A stretch of 64,000 nucleotides of DNA from Levilactobacillus tongjiangensis (GTDB lineage Bacteria; Bacillota; Bacilli; Lactobacillales; Lactobacillaceae), in assembly GCF_003946345.1 (NCBI RefSeq), contig NZ_RHNY01000001.1, positions 164,469-228,468 of the forward strand, given 5' to 3'. The notes beneath the pieces are model-generated. The model did not search any database. It saw nothing but the letters and a program-made list of their open reading frames with translations, and was not told where the DNA came from. Below are positions 44,024 through 52,240 of this stretch, one piece after another; position 1 is the first letter of the stretch, and the number at the start of each line of letters is the position of its first letter. The position numbers and the translations under genes were made by a program.

Positions 44024-44123
44024 AGCAGGGGGCGTGTCGACGACAAGCATGCATCGATACGCCCCCTGTTGGAGATTGAGTTATGGTGTGTTTCACAGAT
44101 GGGTTCAAGCCCATCTCGAAGCA
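44024..44123 (-). ncRNA. Possible small RNA
   Basis: A ttatac(t) -10-like box at 44124-44129 (minus) behind a perfect palindrome (tgctcaaattaatttgagca) would start a roughly 100-nt RNA with a gatggg/cccatc hairpin. It ends in a strong terminator stem (cagggggcgt with acgccccctg) and a U-rich tail. No convincing ORF is present. Confidence 0.35.
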
Positions 44124-44202
44124 AGTATAACATGCTCAAATTAATTTGAGCAGTTTTCTGTTATGAAATGGGTCAATTTTAGCTGATAGCTGACCGGCAA
44201 AA

Positions 44203-44242
44203 TAAAACAAAGACGCCGAGACTATGTCTCAGCGCCGTTGTT
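44203..44242 (-). terminator. Terminator after the 44394 gene and its 3'-UTR element
   Basis: On the minus strand the arms ggcgctgagac and gtctcggcgtc are followed by a U-rich tail. Confidence 0.75.
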
Positions 44243-44259
44243 ATTTCTAAGCTTACCTT

Positions 44260-44381
44260 GTCGAAACGTGCGCCAGAAGGCAGCCAGTTCCGCTTAACTC
44301 CGAACGTCCACTAATCCTGGCCCGGGATTAGTGGACGTTCGACGTTAATGCTCACTAGCTAACCGCCTTGTGGCCCACTCT
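44260..44381 (-). ncRNA. 3'-UTR structured element, copy 2
   Basis: It begins 12 bp after the stop codon of the 44394-45602 gene. It shares with copy 1 the strings agagtggg, ggcggttag, gagcattaacgtcga, gttaagcgga, ggctgcc and gcgcacgtttcgac. The middle hairpin (aacgtccactaatcc with ggattagtggacgtt) differs from copy 1 but is again perfectly paired. Confidence 0.6.
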
Positions 44382-44393
44382 TATCAAAAAATT

Positions 44394-45602
44394 TTATTGC
44401 ACGTGCACATCAATGCGTTCACTAAGGTTTGGATTATTCACGCTACGAACTGTAATTGAAGTGCTCCCTTTACTATGACCAACGATATTGAATTTACCAT
44501 CAGTAGTGCTAGACGGCACCGTGGCAATACTGGTGTTGGCAGATGTCATTGTGTATGAATTGCGCTGTAAGTCGGTAAGAGGCACATTCCCGTACGTTCC
44601 GGCCCACATGATAATTCCTTCACTATCGCCGGGCTTCAAATCAATGATATAACCATTAGATGAAATGTACCCAACCCGGCTCCCTGCTTCCGCTTGGCTT
44701 TGCTTTGAATTGTCAAAATTCGTGTCAGAGGGAATCTTGTCACGAATAGCTTGGCCGACTTCTGGATTAGTGGGATGATACAGTGCATTTTTATCGCCAA
44801 GATAGTAAGTATTGGCTTTATCAGGAATAGCCGCATAGGCAGATGCTGTAAACTCACTCTTCAACTGTGTGACAACAATTGGCGAAGAACTGGCCATCTT
44901 GTTTGAAACGTATGGGAAGCCGTCTTCATCGTAAGGAACGTTGTCGACATTGTACAGTGTAATGCCGTTACCTTCTTTACCAAATGCAGGCAAGTTCAGC
45001 CATTGTGACCAAGTAATGTGCTTAGTTGATGCAATGTACATTGAGCCGGATTTGCTGGAAGTAGCGTTTTTAGAACTACTTGTTTTAGAACCGGTCGTTT
45101 TGGAGCTGGTCTTACTGCTGGTTGCCGTGGCTTTACCCGTGGTTTTCTTAGTGGCGTTAGCCTTTGCTTTGGCAGTAGTGGCACTTGCCCGCTTCTTAGT
45201 TTGTTTAGGGGCCGTTCCATAGGATTCCAAGCAATTCTTGGCAATCCAGGCGCCATGAGCACGTTTACCAGTATAGTAACCATTAAATCCAGTCACGTAG
45301 TAGTAGATTGTGTTATCTATTTTGGCATGGCGTTGTGTTTTATAAACCATGTTGTACTTTTTGTATTTAAGATTATAGGCCGTCTTAAAGGTGTACTTTT
45401 TCCCGTGTACTTTCTTAAGCGTGTAGGCTTTTTTAGTACGAGACTTCGGTGTAAGTGCCATCTTGTGCATCTTCATCTTCTTATTCCACTTTACCGTGTG
45501 TAGCTTAGCGGCGTTGGCGGAACCGTCAACGGTCACCAAACCGCCGCCGATACCGGCTGCCAGTAAAGCAGCCACACTCAATGTTTTAACTAATTTATGC
45601 AT
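44394..45602 (-). CDS. Secreted protein with C-terminal Ig-like (BIG2-type) domain
   Basis: A 402-residue exported protein. A signal peptide (about 1-31, SVAALLAAGIGGGLVTV) is followed by a Lys/Tyr-rich module (KAYTLKKVHGKKYTFKTAYN, then YYYVTGFNGYYTGKRAHGAWI) that also occurs in the 52241 protein. A Ser/Thr/Lys linker (about 140-190) leads to a novel central domain. The end (SANTSIATVPSSTTDGKFNIV) is an Ig-like BIG2 fold. No LPxTG motif is seen, so it is secreted or held by the basic module. The second ATG is 8 nt after ggggag. Confidence 0.85.
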   Translation of the reverse strand: MHKLVKTLSVAALLAAGIGGGLVTVDGSANAAKLHTVKWNKKMKMHKMALTPKSRTKKAYTLKKVHGKKYTFKTAYNLKYKKYNMVYKTQRHAKIDNTIYYYVTGFNGYYTGKRAHGAWIAKNCLESYGTAPKQTKKRASATTAKAKANATKKTTGKATATSSKTSSKTTGSKTSSSKNATSSKSGSMYIASTKHITWSQWLNLPAFGKEGNGITLYNVDNVPYDEDGFPYVSNKMASSSPIVVTQLKSEFTASAYAAIPDKANTYYLGDKNALYHPTNPEVGQAIRDKIPSDTNFDNSKQSQAEAGSRVGYISSNGYIIDLKPGDSEGIIMWAGTYGNVPLTDLQRNSYTMTSANTSIATVPSSTTDGKFNIVGHSKGSTSITVRSVNNPNLSERIDVHVQ

Positions 45603-45705
45603 CATAATTTCTCCCCTGAAATACAGAATATAAGCATTAAAATAGTCTGACTGAAGACTCAGCCAGACTATTTAATTTTCAATTGATTCTGCGAAGCATC
45701 AAAGC

Positions 45706-46818
45706 TTAGAAGTTGTTGCTAGTGGTCTTCAACAGTTCGGCGCCCCGGTTGCTCATCAGGTAGCCGGCACCGTTCTTGGTAAATTGAAGTCCTTCAAATT
45801 CACGATGGCCGTTCAACTTCGTGGCCTCAACTTGGCTAGCCTTCAGCTTACCCAACTTAGAAGCGGGGATGGATGAAATGCTGCCGTCGGAGACGAAGTA
45901 CAGGCGGTTACGCTTGGCGTTGTAGGACATTGCCTGTGGCTTAGTCCCAGGATTATGACGCAAGCCTTGCATAACCAAGTGGAATTTCACAGACTTGCTG
46001 TTGATCTTCCCCTTGTAGATCTTAATGGCGCCCTTAGGAGCCCAGCCACCATTGGAGTAGGTGAAGAAGTAGGCGTTACCGTGCTTATCAAACGTCAGGT
46101 TAGAGCCCATGGTAACGGTACTCTTCAACATGAAGTTGATCTTCTTGGTTGGCTTCAATGAGCTCGTTGAAACTTGTTGCACGTTGGAGTGGACCTTAAC
46201 GGGCGCGCCGATAAACCAGAGTTGGCCGTTCTTAGGGTTCATAGCCAGTGATTGGCCGTGGCCTGTGTTAAATTTAGGCCCAATCTTGACGTACTTCATG
46301 ATGGCCTTGTCCTTGCTGCTCATCTGCTTAACGGAGTGGTCGTAAGTGGCGCGACGCAGGGCGTCCATGTGGCTGGTGCTGATGCCAAATTTACTCCGCA
46401 AAGCCCCTAAGTTGTACCGCACGATCCAGCCGCGAGTACTCTGGGATGTCGTGGTGATCAGTTCGTAGAGTGTGTTGCCATCCTTCGAAAGCACTTCACT
46501 CTGTGGGTTGCCCCAGTCAGCGGACTTGTTGTAGGTGTAGGTCACTGGCAGGAAGACGTTCGACTTGAACGTGACTTTCTTCCCCTTGGTGCTGGAAATC
46601 TTAGTTGGACTGGTCTGGAAGATGTCGCCGTAGCTCTGCTTAAATGAGTAGCGCTTAACGAACATGTTCTTGTTATTGACCGTCTTGTACTTCTTGACGT
46701 TATAGTTGGCCAACGCGTTACCGTGTTGGGTGTACGTCTTGGCGTGAGCCAGGGTCGTCGTCCCACCGAAAAGTAGGGCAGCGGAGGCTGCGGCCGCGAG
46801 AAAAACAGCTTTTTTCAT
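45706..46818 (-). CDS. Secreted beta-propeller-like protein, unknown
   Basis: A 370-residue exported protein with signal peptide (AVFLAAAASAALLFGG, cleavage near AHAKT). Repeating blade-like strands (SLAMNPKNGQLWFIG, LTFDKHGNAYFFTY, MSYNAKRNRLYFVSDG, LQFTKNGAGYLMSN) suggest a propeller. No catalytic motif is visible. Start ATG at 46818 after gagggg. Confidence 0.8.
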   Translation of the reverse strand: MKKAVFLAAAASAALLFGGTTTLAHAKTYTQHGNALANYNVKKYKTVNNKNMFVKRYSFKQSYGDIFQTSPTKISSTKGKKVTFKSNVFLPVTYTYNKSADWGNPQSEVLSKDGNTLYELITTTSQSTRGWIVRYNLGALRSKFGISTSHMDALRRATYDHSVKQMSSKDKAIMKYVKIGPKFNTGHGQSLAMNPKNGQLWFIGAPVKVHSNVQQVSTSSLKPTKKINFMLKSTVTMGSNLTFDKHGNAYFFTYSNGGWAPKGAIKIYKGKINSKSVKFHLVMQGLRHNPGTKPQAMSYNAKRNRLYFVSDGSISSIPASKLGKLKASQVEATKLNGHREFEGLQFTKNGAGYLMSNRGAELLKTTSNNF

Positions 46819-47142
46819 GACAAATACCCCTCTGTATGTATAAATTTGAAACGTTTCCATAATCATTTATACCACAAAATACCGGCTTCTGTGGGAAAAA
46901 ATAAAATAAATTTTAGTTGGTTAAAGGTTCAAGCGGCCACTAATCCCGGGGTAGCGGCAATTTAGACCATTTCAAGCGAACGTCCGTTTATCAGTATTGT
47001 TAGAATGAACGATTATTTTTTTCATAGTAACGTGGGGGTCGGTTGGCCACCACTGAGCGTTAGGTAATTCCCAGCAACTTCCGTAAAGTAGGGGTGTTCC
47101 ATGGCGCCGTGGACATCACACTTGAAGGGATGATGCCACAAA
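46819..47142. promoter_or_regulatory. Divergent promoter region with cre-like palindrome
   Basis: A gaaacgtttc palindrome at 46848-46857 lies about 30 bp before the secreted-protein start and resembles a CcpA site, though two or three positions differ from consensus. The rest of the 324 bp holds the sigma-factor promoter, which I could not place, and no gene. Confidence 0.4.
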
Positions 47143-47703
47143 ATGGAGACACCACACGCCGCCGCGTACCGGTTCTTGTACGACGGCGACCACGAGACGA
47201 TTCTATATGCAGTTATGAAACAACTCCATATCCGGCCCAACCGTGCGGATTACGAGGATTACTTGCAGGAGGCCCGGATCCTCTTTCCAGAGATCTACGT
47301 GGCCTTTCCCGAGAACCCCGAGGAGAAGCCACACCAATTTCTGGCCTACGCACAGCAGAAACTATACTGGGCGTTGCTGGATAAGCTACGGCAGGAGCGC
47401 AAACGCGTGGATCGTCAGTTACCCGGTGATCAGGAAGAACTCCTGACGGCGGTGGCCAGCGACGAGGATATTTTAGACGCCATCGGCCAGTCGGACTTTC
47501 GTCAATATTTGTTGAAACTAGTGGGTGGGGCCGGCAAGACCGGCGAGTGGCGCTTTCTAGTGGGCACGCTGGTCGACCAGCTAACGGCCGATGAGATTGC
47601 CCAACGCCACGGGGTCAGCCGCAATACCGTCTATAAGTGGCGGCGATCGTTACTCCGCCGATTGGTCCATACACTGACGCCACCAGATAATTTTTTAGAT
47701 TAA
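47143..47703 (+). CDS. Sigma-70 family (ComX/SigH-like) RNA polymerase sigma factor
   Basis: A 186-residue small sigma factor. A region-2-like segment (DYEDYLQEARILFPEIY, about residues 31-47) and a region-4 helix-turn-helix (LTADEIAQRHGVSRNTVYKWRRSLLRRL, about 147-174) are visible. Size and layout match the ComX/SigX-like sigma factors of lactobacilli. Start ATG at 47143 has a weak Shine-Dalgarno (aaggga, 13 nt away), which hints at low or controlled translation. Two small genes of DUF1659 and DUF2922 follow. Confidence 0.85.
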   Translation: METPHAAAYRFLYDGDHETILYAVMKQLHIRPNRADYEDYLQEARILFPEIYVAFPENPEEKPHQFLAYAQQKLYWALLDKLRQERKRVDRQLPGDQEELLTAVASDEDILDAIGQSDFRQYLLKLVGGAGKTGEWRFLVGTLVDQLTADEIAQRHGVSRNTVYKWRRSLLRRLVHTLTPPDNFLD

Positions 47704-47805
47704 TTTGCCCAAAGGGGGTTACAAATTCCGTTTGGATTTCGTTAGTAAGAGTGTAAGGGTTGGCCAATCACTTACCAAAATCAGCACCACGAAGGGAGCA
47801 CCACC

Positions 47806-48003
47806 ATGCAAAACAACTGGAAGAAAACGACGATTACCTTTACCTTTGGCAACGAAGGCGCCCGCCCCGTTAAGATTGTCATGCAAAATGCCATCGCCGC
47901 TCCAGCCACGCAACAAGTCGAAGCGTTCGGTGGCTACTTGGCCACGTTGACGGGGATTCCGTTCATCTCCGCCACGGTCAACACGCAAAACGCCGTTGCT
48001 TAA
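47806..48003 (+). CDS. DUF1659 domain protein
   Basis: A 65-residue protein matching the DUF1659 pattern (TITFTFGNEGARPVKI, then QVEAFGGYLATLTG). It is always small and usually paired with DUF2922, as here. The function is unknown. Start ATG after gaaggga. Confidence 0.8.
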   Translation: MQNNWKKTTITFTFGNEGARPVKIVMQNAIAAPATQQVEAFGGYLATLTGIPFISATVNTQNAVA

Positions 48004-48039
48004 CGCTCGCCCCTCAGCCAACTGAAAGGAAGTTATTAA

Positions 48040-48294
48040 ATGAAAACCTTAGAATTGAACTTTAAAGGCTCCGACCTGCGCATCAAGCACCTGCGGTTGA
48101 AGTACGTGAACACGGAACTCACCACTGCCGACGTTGAGGCCATCATGGCGCAAATCGCCACGGCCAAGCTGTTCGCCAAGGACGACGTGAACCTTTACGC
48201 CGAACCGTTGACGGCCGACGTGGTCGAAACGACCAAGCAGACCATCTATCCACTGGCCGTACCACCGGTGGCGCCAGTCACCCCGGTCGCCTAA
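48040..48294 (+). CDS. DUF2922 domain protein
   Basis: An 84-residue protein matching DUF2922 (MKTLELNFKG at the start, VEAIMAQIATAKLF in the middle), with a Pro/Val-rich tail. It follows the DUF1659 gene by 36 bp and a strong terminator comes next, so sigma factor, DUF1659 and DUF2922 make an operon. Confidence 0.8.
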   Translation: MKTLELNFKGSDLRIKHLRLKYVNTELTTADVEAIMAQIATAKLFAKDDVNLYAEPLTADVVETTKQTIYPLAVPPVAPVTPVA

Positions 48295-48314
48295 CGATCT
48301 TGTAATGCAACCTA

Positions 48315-48349
48315 AAAACGGCCGTCTCCCGGTGAGGAGGCGGCCGTTT
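48315..48349 (+). terminator. Terminator of the sigma-DUF1659-DUF2922 operon
   Basis: Arms aaacggccgtctcc and ggaggcggccgttt form a 14-bp stem with a 6-nt loop. Confidence 0.85.
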
Positions 48350-48428
48350 ACTATTGGCTAGACTGAAGCTTGACCGCTTGTGTGATCGGTCAATATCCGC
48401 CCACCAGGTTAACTGGTCAAACTAGTTT

Positions 48429-48607
48429 GAGCCGGAGGATGTCAGGGGTCACGCAGTGTCGATGTTCTTAGCGGTTTTACCGCTTAGAACATGGGCCGAC
48501 CTTGGAAACTCGCGGTGTTGGCGAGGTTTCAAGGCGCCCTAGAGACCCACAGGTTTGGGGCTCTAGGGTTGCCCCACAGCGTGGCCCCTGGCAGCCGCAG
48601 GCGGTCC
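48429..48607 (+). repeat. Structured intergenic repeat, type I, copy H
   Basis: P2 atgttcttagcgg/ccgcttagaacat, P3 ccttggaaactcg/cgaggtttcaagg and P4 ccctagag/ctctaggg are all perfect. The junction pair here is gggc/gccc instead of gggac/gtccc, a compensated change shared with copy L. It lies between the DUF2922 operon terminator and the lysR 3' end. Confidence 0.88.
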
Positions 48608-48624
48608 AACCTCACACTGAAAAG

Positions 48625-49533
48625 TTAACCAACGTGAGGATGACGCAACACCTGATCGGGATAAGCGGTGGTGACGTACTCGGTGATGGCGCGGATCATC
48701 TTCGCCGTTGACGGAGCCTTCGCCTGTTCCGCGTTGACCACCAGACAGATAGTCCGGTAGAACTGCGTATCAAACGGGTAAACGTGGACGTTGCCAGTCA
48801 CCTTCTGTAACGCCAGTTCGGGCAAAATTCCCAAGCCCATCCCGGCGTCCACCATGGCCAGAATGGATTGGTCATCAATGGAGAAGCGGATGGCGTTGGG
48901 GCGAATTTGGTAATGGTCCAGGGCGGCCTTGGTGTCCTTATCGTAGTCGCCGCGCTGGAGGATGAAGTTTTGGTCGACCAGGTCGGCCGCGGTCACCGTC
49001 GTGCGATTGGCGGGGATGAAGTCGGTCGGCGTGATGCAGTAGATTTCATCCTTGACCAGCGGCAGGACTGTCAGTTTTTCCGAAACGGGCAGGGCCGATA
49101 AGCCTAAATCAAGGCGACCAGATTTAACCGCCGCGGCGATGTCCGCGAAGCCCGCCTGTTCCAAATTAATTTGAATGTCCGGGTAGTCCTGTTTGAAGCG
49201 CCGAATGATGGGCGGCAACCAGGAAATACAAACGGAGGAGAAGGCGCCCAGCCGCACGGAACCAGCGTTTAATCCGTTGATGTTCGCAGCGGCCTGTTCT
49301 AGTCGGTCCTCGGCGTTGATGACGCCTTGAATCAGGGGAAGGACGGTCTTGCCGTCGGGCGTCAGTTCAACCCCAGCCCGGTTACGGATGAAGAGTGGGA
49401 AGCCCAATTCCTTTTCCAATTGATTGACGGAGTGGCTGATGGCTGACGGGGTCACACTCAACGTCTGAGCGGCCCGGTAGAAAGTGTGTTCCTGTACGAT
49501 GGCTTGAAAGACACGGTACGCAAAAGGTAACAT
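48625..49533 (-). CDS. LysR-family transcriptional regulator
   Basis: A 302-residue LTTR. The winged helix-turn-helix covers about residues 4-60 (FYRAAQTLSVTPSAISHSVN) and a periplasmic-binding-like effector domain follows (GSVRLGAFSSVCISWLPP). Start ATG at 49533 after aggagg; longer readings extend into repeat I and are rejected. It is divergent from the aminotransferase gene at 50355 and may control it. Its 5' region contains repeat copy I only 38 bp upstream. Confidence 0.92.
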   Translation of the reverse strand: MLPFAYRVFQAIVQEHTFYRAAQTLSVTPSAISHSVNQLEKELGFPLFIRNRAGVELTPDGKTVLPLIQGVINAEDRLEQAAANINGLNAGSVRLGAFSSVCISWLPPIIRRFKQDYPDIQINLEQAGFADIAAAVKSGRLDLGLSALPVSEKLTVLPLVKDEIYCITPTDFIPANRTTVTAADLVDQNFILQRGDYDKDTKAALDHYQIRPNAIRFSIDDQSILAMVDAGMGLGILPELALQKVTGNVHVYPFDTQFYRTICLVVNAEQAKAPSTAKMIRAITEYVTTAYPDQVLRHPHVG

Positions 49534-49570
49534 GTGCGGCCACCTCCTTTTAGTTTTTATGTGGTTAGTT

Positions 49571-49763
49571 GGTCTCCGGTTGGCCGGGCGGGTGACTGGC
49601 TGTGGGGAACGGTAAAAGCCGAAGGGCGGTCTTTTACCTCGACTCGAAGCCCCCGCCAAGTACGCGCGGTCTTCGAGCTCGTCCCGTGGTGTAAGTCCGG
49701 GAAAAACCACCCGCACTAACACCACCGACACTGCCAGTCACCCGCCCAGCCAACCTCCGACGA
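49571..49763 (-). repeat. Structured intergenic repeat, type I, copy I
   Basis: In sense: gtcggaggttgg, P2, gggacgagc, P3 ctcgaag/cttcgag, P4 ggtaaaag/cttttacc, ttccccacagc. The element sits between lysR and its likely promoter, so the lysR mRNA would carry it in sense orientation in its 5' leader. Confidence 0.88.
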
Positions 49764-49994
49764 TAACGTCATCTTGAATTCGCGAGTAGCGGCGTTAACA
49801 TCTTGCTAGTTAGATTAATAGTAGTCTGCCACGGGTTTTTACAGATATAGATTAAGCATGACAAACTTTAACTGACAGATGTTCACCTAAGTGTTGATTA
49901 ACATGAGTGTCTGACACGTTCACCACTTACATAAATGGTTCATTCAGCGGAAGGCCAGTCTTCCCCCCACCGATTGTCGATTCTGACGACCAAT

Positions 49995-50187
49995 GTAGCC
50001 GTAGGTGGTCAGGGACGGGGGACTAGCCGTGACGACGGTGTTACTTGGCGGGCTTTAAGCCAAGTTACAGCGTGGGATGAGCTTGGAGCCTCGGCGATTT
50101 TCCGAGGCTTCAAGTCAAGGAGAAAGACCGCTCTTTGGCTTTCTCCGGTCCCCACAGCGGCCCCCGTCCCTGACCGCCAGCGGCGGC
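49995..50187 (+). repeat. Structured intergenic repeat, type I, copy J
   Basis: P2 gttacttggc/gccaagttac, P3 cttggagcctcgg/ccgaggcttcaag, P4 ggagaaag/ctttctcc. It mirrors copy I across a 230 bp core, giving an inverted pair between two divergent genes. The aminotransferase promoter probably lies after it, near 50250-50275. Confidence 0.88.
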
Positions 50188-50354
50188 AATTGAAGAAAAA
50201 GCAACCTTTAGTAAAGATGAATGCCATTCATGCAATTTCTAGATAGTTGAACGAGTCTTTCTGTCACCGGTATTCTATCATACCAGTAAGCAGTCAGGAA
50301 GCTTCAGTCAGCGGTTCGGCCAGTCAGTAAGCCAATCAGAAAGGTGTGACCGTC

Positions 50355-51569
50355 ATGTTGAAAAATTTAGTAGCACAGCGCGTCAATCCCGATGTCCCGT
50401 CAGCCTTGAGTGGGCTGTTTGTCAATGACCCCGATCCCCACGCCATCTCGTTTGCGGCGGGGAGTCCGAACGAACGACTCTTCCCAGTCAAAGAAATGCA
50501 GCGGGCCTTCAACACCGCCATTGAGCAGCAGGGCGCCCACCTTTTTCAGTATCAGTCAATGCAAGGAAACCTCAATCTGCGGGAAAAGCTAGTCGCCCGG
50601 ATTCAGAAGTGGGGCCACGTCACGACGACAGCTGATAATGTGTTGGTCACGGTCGGTGGGCAACAGGCCATTGAACTGGTCGCGAAGGCCTTGCTCGACC
50701 CCGGCGATGAAATGGTGGTCGAGGTGCCAACCTACGTGGGGGCACTGGCGGCCTTTGACCTCTACCAGCCGACGTATTACTCGGTCGACCTCCAAGCGGA
50801 TGGTCTCGACCTCGACGAGCTGGAGGACACCTTAAAACGCCATCCCGGTATCAAACTACTGTACACGGTGCCGGACTATCACAACCCAACCGGCATCACC
50901 ATGAGTGTGGCCAAGCGCCAAGCTTTGGTGACATTGGCGAACCGCTACGACTTTATCATTTTAGAGGACTCGCCGTACCGCGACCTAGGGTACGCCAACC
51001 TGCCGTTACCCGCCATCAAGAGTTTTGATACGCAGGACCGCGTCATCTTCGTATCTAGCTTATCGAAAATTTTAATGCCGGCACTGCGGACGGGCTGGCT
51101 CGTAGCCGATGGGCCCATTCTAGACGCCATCCTGAAGGTTCGGTTAGCCAGCGACCTGGAAGCCAATGGGGTGATTCACGCGGCGATTGCTAATTATATG
51201 GAAGAAAACGATTTAGACCAGCACGTCAACGTGTTGAAGGACCACTACCGCCAACAGTGTACGGCCATGGTAGCAGCGCTGGAAAACGACTTCCCCGAGG
51301 AGGTCAGTTTCACGCGGCCTAAGGGTGGTTTCTTCGACTGGGTAACCTTACCCGAAGAACTGGATGCGGCGGCGCTCCTGAGCCAGCAGGTGATTCCTCA
51401 GGCCCACATCAACTACGTACCTGGTACGAACTTCTATCCGGGGCGTGACGTTCATAATTCCTTGCGGTTATGCTTCAGTGGCTTATCGCCAGCGGAAATC
51501 AGTGCGGGCATGGGCCGGCTGGGCGAGCAGGTCAAGGCGGCGGTGCGCGAGGTGCGACCGGTGTTGTAA
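50355..51569 (+). CDS. PLP-dependent aminotransferase, fold type I (2-aminoadipate/MocR-like)
   Basis: A 404-residue aminotransferase like LysN or the catalytic half of MocR proteins. The cofactor Lys is in FVSSLSKILMPALRTGW, the substrate Asn/Pro motif in TVPDYHNPTGITM and the C-terminal Arg in NSLRLCFSG. The VTVGGQQAIELVAKALLDPGDEMVVE strand-loop is typical. It has no DNA-binding domain. The ATG at 50355 is 8 nt after aaggtg. The substrate is uncertain; divergent LysR control is inferred. Confidence 0.92.
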   Translation: MLKNLVAQRVNPDVPSALSGLFVNDPDPHAISFAAGSPNERLFPVKEMQRAFNTAIEQQGAHLFQYQSMQGNLNLREKLVARIQKWGHVTTTADNVLVTVGGQQAIELVAKALLDPGDEMVVEVPTYVGALAAFDLYQPTYYSVDLQADGLDLDELEDTLKRHPGIKLLYTVPDYHNPTGITMSVAKRQALVTLANRYDFIILEDSPYRDLGYANLPLPAIKSFDTQDRVIFVSSLSKILMPALRTGWLVADGPILDAILKVRLASDLEANGVIHAAIANYMEENDLDQHVNVLKDHYRQQCTAMVAALENDFPEEVSFTRPKGGFFDWVTLPEELDAAALLSQQVIPQAHINYVPGTNFYPGRDVHNSLRLCFSGLSPAEISAGMGRLGEQVKAAVREVRPVL

Positions 51570-51726
51570 ACCTAGCGTAAAAAGGCAAACTTAGCAGCCT
51601 AATTACCACCAAGTTTGCAATAATCGCCGTTTTTTTAAATCTTCACCACCAAAACGACCGGCAAATTCAAATTTCCGCTCGGATATCAATCTTCATGGTA
51701 ACTAAGGGTTGAAAGTACTGAGACAC

Positions 51727-51840
51727 CCACTGTGTCTGATACAACCAGGATTGGGTAAGTCAGACATAGTGGGAAATTGCCGTCTTACCGTTCGCCAAAT
51801 TTGATTCATTCTCGGCTACCTAGGGGAACGGCAAATATTG
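51727..51840. other. Two unassigned hairpins downstream of the aminotransferase
   Basis: Arms cccactgtgtctga and tcagacatagtggg (51727-51773), followed by a second pair ttgccgt/acggcaa around 51776-51835. Neither has a U-tract. They fill the 51570-51893 stretch together with an imperfect hairpin (gcaaactt/aagtttgc) after the aminotransferase stop. Confidence 0.4.
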
Positions 51841-51893
51841 AATAAGTGCTGTCATTCAGGTGTTTAAACTAGCTTAGTTTCAAGAACACGTTT

Positions 51894-52074
51894 AACCGGA
51901 GGCTGTCAGAGGTGGAGCCAGCTGTGTCGACGGTGTTAGCCGATTTTCGGCTTACAGCGTGGGACGTGTTTGGAGACTGGCGGTTTTTCCAGGCTTCAAA
52001 CCGAGCCGAAGGACCGCTTTTCAGGCCGTAGGCGTTCCCCACAGCAGGCGGAATCTCTGACGGCCGCAGGTGGC
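51894..52074 (+). repeat. Structured intergenic repeat, type I, copy K
   Basis: Somewhat diverged copy: aaccggagg flank, P2 tgttagccga/tcggcttaca, gggacgtg, P3 tttggagactgg/ccaggcttcaaa, P4 gccgaaggaccgc, gttccccacagc. It lies between the aminotransferase and the 52241 gene's terminator. Confidence 0.85.
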
Positions 52075-52158
52075 TGGTGAGACGAAATTTAAGTCTGTAA
52101 CGCCTTGCTATTCTTGACTTGATAACGGTTTTCGAACTTTCAACCTTTAGATAGTAAT

Positions 52159-52212
52159 CAAAAAAATCACCCACACGCTGGCAACGAGTCTCGCCAACGT
52201 GCGGGTGATTCT
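52159..52212 (-). terminator. Terminator after the 52241 gene
   Basis: Arms aatcacccacacg and cgtgcgggtgatt with inner tggc/gcca; six or more T follow on the minus strand. Confidence 0.85.
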
Positions 52213-52240
52213 ATTTTAAAATCATATTAAGCCAAAGTTC

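Noticed and set aside
43734..44114. Open frames over repeat G and the neighbouring hairpin
   Set aside because: Frames follow the stop-poor repeat; similar spurious frames occur in copies E, I, J and L.
44088..44116. tRNA-like arm (gatgggttcaagcccatc)
   Set aside because: Resembles a T-arm, but no matching acceptor stem, D-arm or anticodon arm surrounds it.
46848..46857. Firm cre assignment upstream of the 45706-46818 gene
   Set aside because: The gaaacgtttc palindrome deviates from the CcpA consensus at several positions, so it is kept only as cre-like.
48625..49731. Longer LysR reading frame extending upstream of 49533
   Set aside because: The extension runs through structured repeat I; the true start has an aggagg site at 49533.
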